Translations under genes and position numbers: made by a program
Source: a virus
Direction: 5' to 3' (one strand)
Length of the DNA stretch: 21,650 nucleotides
Virus record (IMG/VR): IMGVR_UViG_3300023174_000708
Span: 1 to 21,650 of that record
Notes under the pieces: model-generated
The model's database searches: none
What the model was told of the DNA's origin: nothing
What the model saw: only the letters and a program-made list of their open reading frames with translations
In this document: one piece after another, positions 1 to 8,106 of the stretch
How the letters are laid out: each line of letters begins with the position of its first letter
Numbering within the stretch: the stretch's first letter is position 1

Positions 1-260
1 ATTTGCTTGGCAGCCGCGTAGCTTTTCGTCGCACGTCCTAAACTTTCACCGAAAGAGCCTGTACGTCCTGGGTCAAAAAACTCACCCGCCGCCGCTAGCA
101 TAGAGGGGCTGAGTGAAGGCTCTTCGGTACGCTTCCGAAGCATGTCAGCCAAAACACCCTCGGCTTCTTTTACCGACTTCAGTTTAGCCGCGTACTCAGG
201 ATCTGAACCCAAGAACGGGATATCGTTTACAGCAGAAAGTCCAGATTTGATATCAGCCAT
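1..260 (-). CDS. Hypothetical phage protein, cut by left edge
   Basis: The start codon is the ATG read from 260 to 258, three bases after the stop of the preceding 340-residue gene. The frame stays open for 86 codons and leaves the window at base 1, so the C-terminus is missing. The visible part begins MADIKSGLSAVNDIPFLG and is rich in Lys, Glu and Ala. It looks mostly helical, with stretches such as EYAAKLKSVKEAEGVLADML, followed by a Gly/Phe/Arg segment (FFDPGRTGSFGESLGRATKS). There is no signal peptide or membrane segment. Its position at the end of the tail/ejection gene run suggests another internal virion or tail protein, but I do not recognise a family. Function unknown; the reading frame itself is well supported by spacing and operon order. 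Confidence 0.75.
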   Translation of the reverse strand, partial: MADIKSGLSAVNDIPFLGSDPEYAAKLKSVKEAEGVLADMLRKRTEEPSLSPSMLAAAGEFFDPGRTGSFGESLGRATKSYAAAKQ

Positions 261-263
261 GAC

Positions 264-1286
264 TTATCCAATACCGTTGATCATATTTTCAATATCTTGG
301 TTGGACAAGCCTGAGTCTGAATTAGGCGTGCCTCCGGATATGGATCCGTCAGGTCTCATAAAAATACCGCCGCCTAAATCCGTTGTTCCACCAATATTAG
401 AGTTACCGCTACTACCGAAGGCTTTTAGTAAACCTTGAGCAGCGCTCGTACCTCCGGCTCCAGCAGCAAATAGAGAACCCAGACCTACAAGTTGAGACAA
501 AGGCGATGCGGAGTAGGCTCCAGGCAGGGGTCCTTTGTACTCCTGTGCTGTAGAAGTCGGCACTGTATAACCGCGTAGCAGTTGAGCTGCATTGGTAGCG
601 GTTGTCAATGGAGCGTTGATTTTTGCTTGTCGAAGGGCTTGCTCTTGACCGCCTAAGTCCATACCGGTCTTTAAAGCCGATTGTCCTGCAGTGGCTTCAA
701 TATTCGCCAGCTGACCTTGAGTCAATGCGGCTTGATTTTGGACTTGGGCTTGTTGAAGCGCAGCTTGTACAGCGTCTTTATATCCTTGCTGCAGAGCTCC
801 AGTTTGAGCACCGAGCAAGTTTGATTGCAGATCTGCTGAAGTCTGTCCCAGAGCATTAGCATAGCGTTGACCGCCGAGTCCTCCAGTGCCGACAAAACCC
901 GCCTTCAACTGAGGCATTATGTTTCGTTGAATATTCTGCTGCTGCAGCCGCGCCATCTCATCCGTCACATTCGATGTGTACGGGTTCATGAAAGCGTTGA
1001 TATCGGCTGTACCTACGCCTTTGGCTACATCAGCCGCCGTAGCTTCACCCGCTTGCAACGGAGTAGCGTAAGCCTGTAGAGTTGAAGGGGCAGCTTGTAG
1101 TACTGCATTCTGCAACTCACCAAACCCAGCCACCATCTTAGACGGATCAGTAACTGCTCCAGTAACTTGAGCTTGACCCGTAGTAGCGAGGTTAGATAAA
1201 TAATTCGTGTAGTAATCGGGAGCGGTCGTTGCCGACGTCTGCTTTACCGTTACGTCTGGTAGGGCTGCGCCTTGGGTAAGACTCAT
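264..1286 (-). CDS. Gln/Ala-rich virion protein, probable internal or tail protein
   Basis: This 340-residue protein overlaps the stop of the 1026-residue gene by four bases (ATGA). Its Shine-Dalgarno AAAGG is embedded in the last codons of that gene. Residues about 85-235 are dominated by Gln, Ala and Asn in a likely long helical region, including the stretch FMNPYTSNVTDEMARLQQQN. The C-terminal third is Gly/Ser/Leu-rich with a hydrophobic Ala/Gly stretch and a low-complexity end. I recognise the general type from aquatic phage genomes, where it sits next to the large tape-measure-like or internal virion proteins, but I know no defined function. Composition and place suggest a protein packed in the virion or ejected with DNA; this is inference. 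No catalytic motif is visible. Confidence 0.8.
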   Translation of the reverse strand: MSLTQGAALPDVTVKQTSATTAPDYYTNYLSNLATTGQAQVTGAVTDPSKMVAGFGELQNAVLQAAPSTLQAYATPLQAGEATAADVAKGVGTADINAFMNPYTSNVTDEMARLQQQNIQRNIMPQLKAGFVGTGGLGGQRYANALGQTSADLQSNLLGAQTGALQQGYKDAVQAALQQAQVQNQAALTQGQLANIEATAGQSALKTGMDLGGQEQALRQAKINAPLTTATNAAQLLRGYTVPTSTAQEYKGPLPGAYSASPLSQLVGLGSLFAAGAGGTSAAQGLLKAFGSSGNSNIGGTTDLGGGIFMRPDGSISGGTPNSDSGLSNQDIENMINGIG

Positions 1287-4200
1287 TTGAGACCTTTCAG
1301 ATAAGCCAGCGGCGATTTAGCCTTCGGCGGTATTTTGTCATTTGGTGCGGAGCGTTTGTGAGCGCGAATCGCCTCACGCATCTTGTCTAGCTTGTCTGCC
1401 CCCGCTTTGTTCGAGCCGTCACCGAGTGCTGCAACGATATCAGCATCGAATACGTACTCACCGTCGGCTAGACGAGCGTCGATCAAATCATCCTGCCCAC
1501 CGCCAGCGCCTTGCACGTAGTGTGAGCCCTTATGCGGTACATTGCCTCCACGAGCTGCCATCAGCGGGGACGCCATAGCTAGACCGCCTCCGGCAAACGC
1601 CGCAGGTTTCTCACCGCGTAGCGCATCAAACTGATCGTCTAAGTTAAAATCTTCGCCATAGTTGTAGGCGTTGGGCGCAGCATAAGAGGCCATAATGGCC
1701 GCAGCGATTCTAGGGTCAACACCTTCCATGGCCATTGAGTCTCTCATTTCTCGTTGTTGTGCTACTTTTAAAGCAGCAAGAGGGTCAACAAACTTGTCTT
1801 GGGTTTGATAAGTCTTAAGCAGGTTCTCTTTGACCTCAGGCACTTTGCCTTCTACAGACTTCTCTGAGCCTATTATAGCTGGCGATCCGGTGCTAGTGGT
1901 TGTAGTTGTAGGAATAGTTACTTTTACACTAGTCCCAGTGCCGGTTCCGGTTCCGGTTCCTGTGCCAGTACCAGTGCCTGTACCAGTCCCAGTTCCAGTA
2001 CCCGTTCCCGTACCTGTCCCAGTTGAGGTCCCTGTACCTGTGCTAGTCCCAGTTCCAGTTGAGGTTCCAGTTCCCGTTCCAGTTCCCGTGCCAGTCCCTG
2101 TCCCTGTACTAGTTCCTGTACTAGTTCCAGTCCCAGTTCCAGTCCCAGTACCAGTCCCAGTTCCAGTCCCAGTACCAGTTCCAGTTCCAGTCCCAGTACC
2201 AGTACCAGTCCCAGTACCAGTTCCGGTTGAAGTTCCTGTTCCGGTTGAAGTTCCTGTAGATGTACCCGTACTCGTCCCAGTAGTGCTTGATGTCCCAGTA
2301 GTACCTGTAGTTGTACTCGCCCCTGTACCTGTTGAAGTACTAGTGCTAGTGCTAGTGCTAGTGCTTGTTCCTGTCAATGATCTAGTATCACTCGTACCAG
2401 TGCTAATGCTAGTAGATGTAGACACAGAGGTATTAGTAGAAGTCGATACGCTTGTAGAAGTCGATACGTTTGTAGAAGTGCTTGTAGAGGTGCTTGTAGA
2501 TGTAGAGGTATTAGTTTGAGTTCCAGATCCTGTACTAGTGGAAACATTCGTACTAGTTGAAACGCTAGATCCAGTTGTACCTGTAGACACGCTAGAACCC
2601 GTAGTACCTGTAGTGGTCAACCTAGATTGAGCCGCCGCGATGTCTGCGTCACTTACGCCGAACTTTGCTTTTGCAGCGGCGATAGCATTAGAATCAGGGT
2701 TGGACGCAAGGAAAGCGTTGATGTCGTTATAGTACCTATCTAATCCTTGATTAGCCTTCGCGTATTCGTACCCTGCGCTATTTCCACCCGCCGCGCCTGT
2801 AGCGCCAGAAGCGGCTGAAGACGAACCTGAAGCCGCTACGTTTGAACCTGAGGTTGAGCCTGAGGTTGAACCTGCAGAAGCAGCCGCATTAGCAGCAGCT
2901 AACGCATCAGCATCAGAGGCTCCTGCATTTTTAGCAGCTATAAATGTGTTCTGCCCGATCTGTGACAAATCAGCGCTGCTTGCTGCGGTAGAACTAGTAG
3001 TTGATGCCGAGGTAGATACCGAGGTTGTGACAGGCGTCTCTCGTTTAGCCGTAATCGTTAGAGTCGGTATCTCTTCTTGTAGTGATGTAGGGTCAGCGGC
3101 TTTCGCTTTTAGGATAGCAAAGTCTTCATCAGACATATTGATACCCATGTTCTTCAAGGTCTGTTGAGTTACATTTTCATCGTTAAGTAATGATACCGTA
3201 GCCCTCAAAGTTGCGTCATCTGGCTTTTGAGAAGTCATACCCGCAGTGGGGTTAAACTGCGACATGAGGTAGGCTATACCGGCGTGTGCAGCAGCTACAG
3301 CAGTTGCGATCTCAGGAGAAAAAGCTGCTCCCGCTAAAATCAACGGCGCGACCGTTTGCGTAACGCCGCCTTCTCCGTTTGACGAGGCGAAAGTGCTAGC
3401 TTGTAGCGGTGACATACCTTGCGATATGGCGTAGTCATACAACTGCTGAGTTCTATCTACTAGGCTTGTTCCTGCGTCAGATACTTTTGTACCTCCAGAA
3501 GTAGCTGTAGAACTGTTAGCTAGACTGATCAAGTTTCCTAAAGCCGCAGGATTTGCGCTTGCTAGATTAGTGGCCAAGTTAGAGATAGTCAAAGCATCTT
3601 TAGCGGTAATTCCATTGATGTTTGCTGAACCTAATCCTAGATTACTCTGAATATCTGCGTTTCCAGCGAGCGATGTCAACGCTCCTAAAGTATCACCTTT
3701 ATTTACGGCTTGTCCAACTTTTAATGCAGTGTTGACGTTCTCCAAACCAGGAACAAGCCCAGTCCCGCCGATGATGGCTCCAGTCAAGTTACCAGTTCGA
3801 ACTGCGTCTGCGACATTTAACCCAGCTAAAACTTGACCAGCTCCGGGGATAAACGATAAACCCATCTTTACTAAATCAAGGTCGCTAAAATCGCCTACAC
3901 CGCGACGATCCAAAACTTGTCCTGTTTTGTCGTCAATCAACTCCATAGAGCGTTGGTCAGCGGAGCGAGCCCAGTGAGAAACTTCTACGGGACGCTGTGC
4001 AATCTGAGTATCAATATCATCACCTTCGATGACATTACTAACTCCACCGCTTGTAGGTTTAATAGCAGATTTTGTCACACCTCCAGTTGAGGTTATATTG
4101 TCAGTAGGAGCCGTAAGTAAATTACTAGTTTGAGCATTTGAAGCTTGAGCTAAACCCCCGATAGGGGCTGGCGCTTCAGGTTTCGCGTAGAGGTCGTAGG

Positions 4201-4363
4201 CTTGAGTTATTGTAGGAGCAGCAACTCCCAGAGCGCTCAAATAATCTACAGCTTGCTTCTGCGAAGCTGCAGTATCACCACCAGCCAAACCTGTAAACTC
4301 TTTATACGCGGCGGCGATTTCGTCGGGGGTGCTTGATGCTGATAGTTTTTCAAATAAGGGCAT
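1283..4363 (-). CDS. Large Ala/Ser/Thr-rich virion protein with (Thr-Gly)n tract and tape-measure-like C-terminal motif
   Basis: This 1026-residue protein is the longest in the window. Residues 1-430 form an apparently folded N-terminal part with several Ala/Gly/Leu hydrophobic stretches, for example LSFIPGAGQVLAGLNVADAV and APLILAGAAFSPEIATAVAA. About residues 440-610 are Ala/Ser/Gly-rich. From about 610 to 810 the chain is almost pure Thr/Ser/Gly, ending in a long Thr-Gly dipeptide run. The last 104 residues (923-1026) carry FAGGGLAMA, then GGQDDLIDARLADGEYVFDA. This resembles the motif near the ends of many phage tape measure and related tail proteins (FAGGG, Gly-x-Asp, Ala-x-Leu-x-x-Gly-Glu-x-Val). 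The very end is Lys-rich. The gene begins two bases after the 89-residue gene. A tape-measure or ejection-protein role is inferred from size, position and this motif. Confidence 0.8.
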   Translation of the reverse strand: MPLFEKLSASSTPDEIAAAYKEFTGLAGGDTAASQKQAVDYLSALGVAAPTITQAYDLYAKPEAPAPIGGLAQASNAQTSNLLTAPTDNITSTGGVTKSAIKPTSGGVSNVIEGDDIDTQIAQRPVEVSHWARSADQRSMELIDDKTGQVLDRRGVGDFSDLDLVKMGLSFIPGAGQVLAGLNVADAVRTGNLTGAIIGGTGLVPGLENVNTALKVGQAVNKGDTLGALTSLAGNADIQSNLGLGSANINGITAKDALTISNLATNLASANPAALGNLISLANSSTATSGGTKVSDAGTSLVDRTQQLYDYAISQGMSPLQASTFASSNGEGGVTQTVAPLILAGAAFSPEIATAVAAAHAGIAYLMSQFNPTAGMTSQKPDDATLRATVSLLNDENVTQQTLKNMGINMSDEDFAILKAKAADPTSLQEEIPTLTITAKRETPVTTSVSTSASTTSSTAASSADLSQIGQNTFIAAKNAGASDADALAAANAAASAGSTSGSTSGSNVAASGSSSAASGATGAAGGNSAGYEYAKANQGLDRYYNDINAFLASNPDSNAIAAAKAKFGVSDADIAAAQSRLTTTGTTGSSVSTGTTGSSVSTSTNVSTSTGSGTQTNTSTSTSTSTSTSTNVSTSTSVSTSTNTSVSTSTSISTGTSDTRSLTGTSTSTSTSTSTSTGTGASTTTGTTGTSSTTGTSTGTSTGTSTGTGTSTGTGTGTGTGTGTGTGTGTGTGTGTGTGTGTGTGTSTGTSTGTGTGTGTGTGTGTSTGTGTSTGTGTSTGTGTGTGTGTGTGTGTGTGTGTGTGTGTGTSVKVTIPTTTTTSTGSPAIIGSEKSVEGKVPEVKENLLKTYQTQDKFVDPLAALKVAQQREMRDSMAMEGVDPRIAAAIMASYAAPNAYNYGEDFNLDDQFDALRGEKPAAFAGGGLAMASPLMAARGGNVPHKGSHYVQGAGGGQDDLIDARLADGEYVFDADIVAALGDGSNKAGADKLDKMREAIRAHKRSAPNDKIPPKAKSPLAYLKGLK
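1931..2262 (-). repeat. Hexanucleotide ACTGGN tandem tract coding for (Thr-Gly)n
   Basis: On the coding strand this is a nearly perfect run of the six-base unit ACTGGN, with only the sixth base drifting. It encodes alternating Thr and Gly with occasional Ser. Longer units (18 bases) recur around 2140-2215, as expected from slipped-strand duplication. The tract flows into a Thr/Ser repeat (about 2330-2530) built on ACTAGC or ACTTCT-like units. A tract of this kind changes length easily in replication, and the reading frame tolerates it because the unit is a multiple of three. Confidence 0.9.
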
Positions 4364-4365
4364 AG

Positions 4366-4635
4366 TCAGCTCACTGCAGGGTTAACGGCATTCACCAAGG
4401 CTTCTGCCCACTCATGCCAATCATCAAAGATGAAAGGTCCGGGGATGCCTTCATTAGTAAAGACATCAATCGCTTTTAGCCCTGATGCCCACTCTTGCCA
4501 GTTTGTACTGTCTGTAGGTATTTCCAAATTCTGCGTACCGTACAGTTCGCACATCAAAGACGCCCAAGATACAAAGTCGTGATAGCGAGGGTCGTATATC
4601 AGCGCGACGTTGGGTGAGGGGGATGCTGTAGCCAT
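4366..4635 (-). CDS. Small acidic hypothetical phage protein (89 aa)
   Basis: The ATG overlaps the stop of the stabilisation-protein gene by one base (TAATG), so translation is probably coupled. The protein is acidic and unusually rich in Trp (five: in FVSWAS, TNWQEWAS and DDWHEWAEA). It has two related Trp-x-x-Trp segments, NWQEWASGLKA and DWHEWAEALVN, which look like an internal repeat of a short amphipathic helix. There is no membrane segment or cysteine pair. I recall similar small genes beside the stabilisation protein in aquatic phages, without known function. It may be a small tail or ejection-complex partner; this is inferred only from its neighbours. Confidence 0.8.
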   Translation of the reverse strand: MATASPSPNVALIYDPRYHDFVSWASLMCELYGTQNLEIPTDSTNWQEWASGLKAIDVFTNEGIPGPFIFDDWHEWAEALVNAVNPAVS

Positions 4636-6878
4636 TAGTACGGTCTCACGTCGCCCACGTCGGCGTCTAAAACGATTCTACCAAGTTGAAAGTCTCCACC
4701 AGTTACATTGGATACAAACTTCAACCGCAACTCACGACGTTGCTCACGCATATCGATCTTACCTGAGTTAGGACTGAATGTATAAGGACCTGTGGTGTAA
4801 TCGGCTGATTGAGCAAACGGACGTCCAGTAACGTACAAGTCCATATCACCCGTCTGTATAAAGTCAGGCTCCACCCGCTCTAGCCGCAACCATAAGTTCT
4901 CTCCTACGGCAGACGGTTGAGAAGGACCTCCAGATACAAGTCCAAGATCGTTTGTTTCAAAGAACGACTCAATAGCCGTATACGTACCGCCCGTGACTTT
5001 ATCTGTACCGATTTCATTTTGATACAACGATACAAAACTCATCAAAGTATTGACCGTCAAAACAAATCCTGCGCCACCCGCGATCGTTGCAGATAAAGTA
5101 TTACCTACGGCGTAGCCAGTTCCATGCCCGTTGATAACTACTGCAGTAACTACGTTTCCTGCTACAGTAATATTTGCGGTTGCTCCTGTGCCTGTGCCCC
5201 CTGTCAACGGCGTGTTATTGTAAGTGCCGTTTGTGTAGGCTGAGCCCGCATTTGTGATCGTTGTCGCTAGAACGCCGCCCGTAGCATTGACATTCCAATC
5301 GGCGGTGACTGGGTAGTGAAACACTTGAGAAAAATAACCTGCAGAGCGTTGAGCGCCTAGAGCTTCACCTGCGTCATACCAAGTATTTTCACGAATGTTA
5401 TAGATGATAGCATCAGTGCACTCAGTCGCATTACCGCGAGGATAGAACCACCATATTTCACCGAAGCGAGGAACTTTAGACACCCAAACTTTCTCACGCT
5501 GAGCGTAGTTGAGATTATCAAAAAAGTAGTTCTGGTTCATGTTGTTCGGTATTTCTTTTACAACACCGTTGTACAACAGGAAGCGGTCAACTCCGCACCA
5601 ATAGTAAATACCGTCGTACTCAATCACGCACTGCGAGGATAGAATGGACGACTGAGAAGAGATCAAGTCATAGCGCCAGTACTGAGGTGGGGTACCTGTA
5701 CCGCCGATGTAGGATACTCGAATCAACGAGTCCAAAGACCAAAATAGCCCTGATGGAGCATTAGAGCCGCCGCGAACGGGCAAACCTTGTACGATCTTTC
5801 CTGTAGCTACGTTTACCTCATTAGCATCAGCCGATATCCAATCATTGACGTTACTAGCTGCGCAGTTTTTGATCAATCCATTATTACCGTACACAAACAC
5901 GTAAGGATGCAGAGAAACTACGCCGCCTGATACCGATATGTTATTGTCAAAAGTGATTGTAGAAGCGCCAGAAGTTGTAGCGGCGGCTGAGATCACGATG
6001 TTTTGTACTTGACCTAATGTAAAGACTAAGCCCGTAGTTGTTCCCGCTGTTGTGACAATCGCGCCGCCGCCCGAAGACGCTGACAAAGTAAATGTCGTTG
6101 CGTAGTTAGTAGCGATGATATAGTACGTTACACCTGAGGTTATCCCCGTAGCAGTTCCTGTGGAAGTTCCTGTCACTCGAACGGTCTGTCCTATATAGAG
6201 TCCAGAGGTAGAAGTGCAAGAGCATTGTCCCGCGATTCCAGTTACCGCTACAGCATTCAAAACCGGAGAAGCTATACTAGCTGAAACAACGGTAGTATTA
6301 GAAGGAATACCTGTTCCAGATATAGATTGACCCGCGCCGATTTGAACATCCTGCGTTGATAAGTACATTGTCGTTGTACTATTCAAGTATACAGAATCTG
6401 TAAATATACCGATAGGGCTTAAACTTGTACCCGTCACCGAGCCGCCTAAAACTTTTGTATTGATGTTATTATCAATCAGCGTAAGGTTTTGACCAGGATG
6501 GGCTAGTAACAGATTGTTTCCAGAACCGGCAACGTCTGAAAACGTATCAAATTGCCAGAGGTTATCCGCGTTAGCCGTGAAGCCTGTCAAAGTCAAATCT
6601 GTAATACCCGAACCCACGCCGTTGTTATCAATAGGTAAGAGTTGCAGACCTCCAGAGTATCCGTTGAATACGTTGTTAAAGTTCTGCTGCGGGTTTAGGT
6701 ATACACCGCGAGAAGGTCCTGCTAGAGACGCGGTGATTTGTCTGTAGCCGCCGATCTTGCGAGGGCGTCCGCGTTGAAAACGAACCCAACGACCAGAGTT
6801 GTAAAACTGCTTATCAAAAATCGTTCCATCGCGTTGAATGCCTGGTTTAGTGTCAAGAGCAAAAACTTTTGCGGTCAT
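4635..6878 (-). CDS. P22 gp10-like packaged-DNA stabilisation (tail hub) protein with inserted modules
   Basis: This 747-residue protein begins by ATGA overlap with the fibre gene, behind a perfect GGAGGT ribosome site. The N-terminus (FDKQFYNSGRWVRF, then PRKIGGYRQI) and the repeated Tyr/Trp beta strands of residues about 320-520 (WRYDLIS, CVIEYDGIYYWCGVDRFLLY, GEIWWFYPRG, IIYNIRENTWYDAG) resemble the beta-propeller stabilisation proteins that plug the portal below the adaptor (P22 gp10 type). The end (RRELRLKFVSN, then FQLGRIVLDAD) fits the final beta strands of that family. Two stretches look inserted: residues about 150-315, and 535-610 between propeller strands. With these the protein is longer than I recall for P22 gp10 (below 500 residues). 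Role: tail hub that seals and stabilises packaged DNA. Assignment is by fold-like pattern from memory, not by search. Confidence 0.75.
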   Translation of the reverse strand: MTAKVFALDTKPGIQRDGTIFDKQFYNSGRWVRFQRGRPRKIGGYRQITASLAGPSRGVYLNPQQNFNNVFNGYSGGLQLLPIDNNGVGSGITDLTLTGFTANADNLWQFDTFSDVAGSGNNLLLAHPGQNLTLIDNNINTKVLGGSVTGTSLSPIGIFTDSVYLNSTTTMYLSTQDVQIGAGQSISGTGIPSNTTVVSASIASPVLNAVAVTGIAGQCSCTSTSGLYIGQTVRVTGTSTGTATGITSGVTYYIIATNYATTFTLSASSGGGAIVTTAGTTTGLVFTLGQVQNIVISAAATTSGASTITFDNNISVSGGVVSLHPYVFVYGNNGLIKNCAASNVNDWISADANEVNVATGKIVQGLPVRGGSNAPSGLFWSLDSLIRVSYIGGTGTPPQYWRYDLISSQSSILSSQCVIEYDGIYYWCGVDRFLLYNGVVKEIPNNMNQNYFFDNLNYAQREKVWVSKVPRFGEIWWFYPRGNATECTDAIIYNIRENTWYDAGEALGAQRSAGYFSQVFHYPVTADWNVNATGGVLATTITNAGSAYTNGTYNNTPLTGGTGTGATANITVAGNVVTAVVINGHGTGYAVGNTLSATIAGGAGFVLTVNTLMSFVSLYQNEIGTDKVTGGTYTAIESFFETNDLGLVSGGPSQPSAVGENLWLRLERVEPDFIQTGDMDLYVTGRPFAQSADYTTGPYTFSPNSGKIDMREQRRELRLKFVSNVTGGDFQLGRIVLDADVGDVRPY
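5049..5276 (-). other. Inserted Gly/Thr-rich adhesion-type module in stabilisation protein (residues ~535-610)
   Basis: This segment has the pattern ITNAGSAYTNGTYNNTPLTG, then GTGTGATANI, VVTAVVINGHGTGYAVG and a final Gly/Ala strand. I recognise the style (NAGSGYTNGTY, TGGTGTGA, GTGYxVGD) from small beta modules found in many unrelated aquatic phage tail and fibre proteins. The propeller-like Tyr/Trp sequence stops at FHYPVTADW and resumes at SFVSLYQNEIG, consistent with a loop insertion. The module may be surface exposed and bind cell-surface sugars; this is inference. Confidence 0.6.
5934..6430 (-). other. Inserted Ig-like/adhesion-type module in stabilisation protein (residues ~150-315)
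   Basis: Residues about 150-315 are Ser/Thr/Gly-rich, with the strings GQSISGTGIPSNTTVVSAS and ITSGVTYYIIATNYATTFTL. Both are short patterns I recall from repeated beta modules in phage tail fibres. They differ in composition from the Trp/Tyr-rich flanks (LWQFDTFSDVAG before and LHPYVFVYGNNGL after), which look like continuous propeller. Boundaries are approximate. Confidence 0.55.
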
Positions 6879-8106
6879 GTAAATGTACCTCCAGCAATGC
6901 CTGTGGTAAACGTACCTGAGCCAGTTACCGTTACTCCAGTTGCCGTTACGCCGACGCGCTTGGTGCCAAGAACAGCAATAGCGAGCTGCCCCGCACTAGG
7001 GCGATACAAACCAGTACCAGTTTCAGCGGCGAAGTTAAGCGAGGGCGTACCTACCGTACCGTCTACCAAGCTCACGGCGGTTGCTCCGGCTTGCGTCGTG
7101 TTAGCGTTCAAAAAGTTCGTACCGTCACAAATCAACGTAGCTTGTTGCCCAGGAGGAATAGTAGCTGTGTAGCCTAATCCTGTAGTAGCCGTTAAAGTGT
7201 AGCCATTGTCTGTAGTCTGATTTGAAATGACATATAAGTTAACGATCGGTGGGAAGGTGAGGGTGACGTTTCCTGTCAGATTACCGACATACTCTTGAAT
7301 AGTGTTTGACGCCTCGCTCGCGGTGAGCAAATAATTTCCAGAAACTACGTTCTTTACAAGCGAGGTAAATACAAACGAAGAGTTAACTCCGTAGCCGACA
7401 GTGACGTACGCAGTGCCGGTGCAGACAACGAATGCTGACTCAGAGGGGTTAAAAGTTTTTGTACTATTCCCGTCAATCAACTCAGCGCCCGTACAAGTCA
7501 ATGTAAAAGACCCTGTGCCGTTGTTCTTAAATAGTGTAAACCAGTTATTCCCGAGGGTTGCCGCCGCAGGCAGTGTAGCCGCTCCGGAACCACCGCTCCA
7601 TACTCTAGTTTGCGCTCTGTCAGTATCTGCAAAAGTTGAACCGCTCGTGATAGCTGCCGAGGGGTGACTTTGATTTAGAGTAGCCCCGCTAGCAACTAAC
7701 CCGTAGCCGGCAAGTGTGGCAGCGTTTCCACCGGAGGAACCTGCACCAAAAGCGATCACGCCCCATGTACCCGTAGTAGTAGGGTTTGTAGTTAGGTACA
7801 CATACTGCGCTGTTCCTGCCGCAACGCTAACGATTGTGCCGCCTGTGTAGTCTTTTACCGTAAACGCTACCGCCCCTAGATTACGTATCAACGCATCAGT
7901 ACCTACTGACGTTTGATTAGCCGGAGGCATGGACAATGAGTAACCCGCGCCCGTAGGAGTTACGTCCATAATACGCGCTGCGTAGTTGCTAGTCGCGTTG
8001 CCGTTGATTGGCCACGATAGCGTTAAGTTAGAGCTTAAATTAAACGCTCTAAAACTTACATCCGTCGGTTTATTACATCGCCGGTAAAGGGTGATACATA
8101 GCTCAT
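6875..8106 (-). pseudogene. Fibre/beta-structure virion protein gene with apparent 1-base frameshift
   Basis: The intended start is probably the ATG at 8106, which makes an ATGA overlap with the preceding adaptor gene. It reads MSYVSPFTGDVINRRM and then stops at 8056. The neighbouring frame carries on without an interruption as KPTDVSFRAFNLSS, WPINGNATSNYAARI and MDVTPTG, but has no start codon before the ATG at 7969. One extra base near 8069-8071 (a TTT run on the plus strand) would join the halves into 410 residues. I recall aquatic phage proteins beginning MSYVSPFTGDVI, followed by PTDVSFR. As it stands, only the 364-residue part from 7969 could be made, and I see no good ribosome site there. 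The C-terminal half is fibre-like (FAAETGTGLYRPSAGQLAI) and ends GIAGGTFT. Possible causes are a real mutation, recoding or an assembly/sequencing error. Confidence 0.75.

Noticed and set aside
1931-2262. Tandem repeat considered as a CRISPR-like array
   Set aside because: Units are six bases and continuous, with no unique spacers, and code in frame for a Thr-Gly tract.
1830-2519. Plus-strand 229-residue frame made of Pro-Val repeats
   Set aside because: It is the complement of the Thr-Gly tract, so the repeat itself explains the open frame. It has no ribosome site and runs against the operon.
6738-7172. Plus-strand 144-residue frame
   Set aside because: It lies wholly opposite two fibre/tail genes, is Val/Pro-rich as expected from Gly/Thr codons on the other strand, and has no neighbour on the plus strand.
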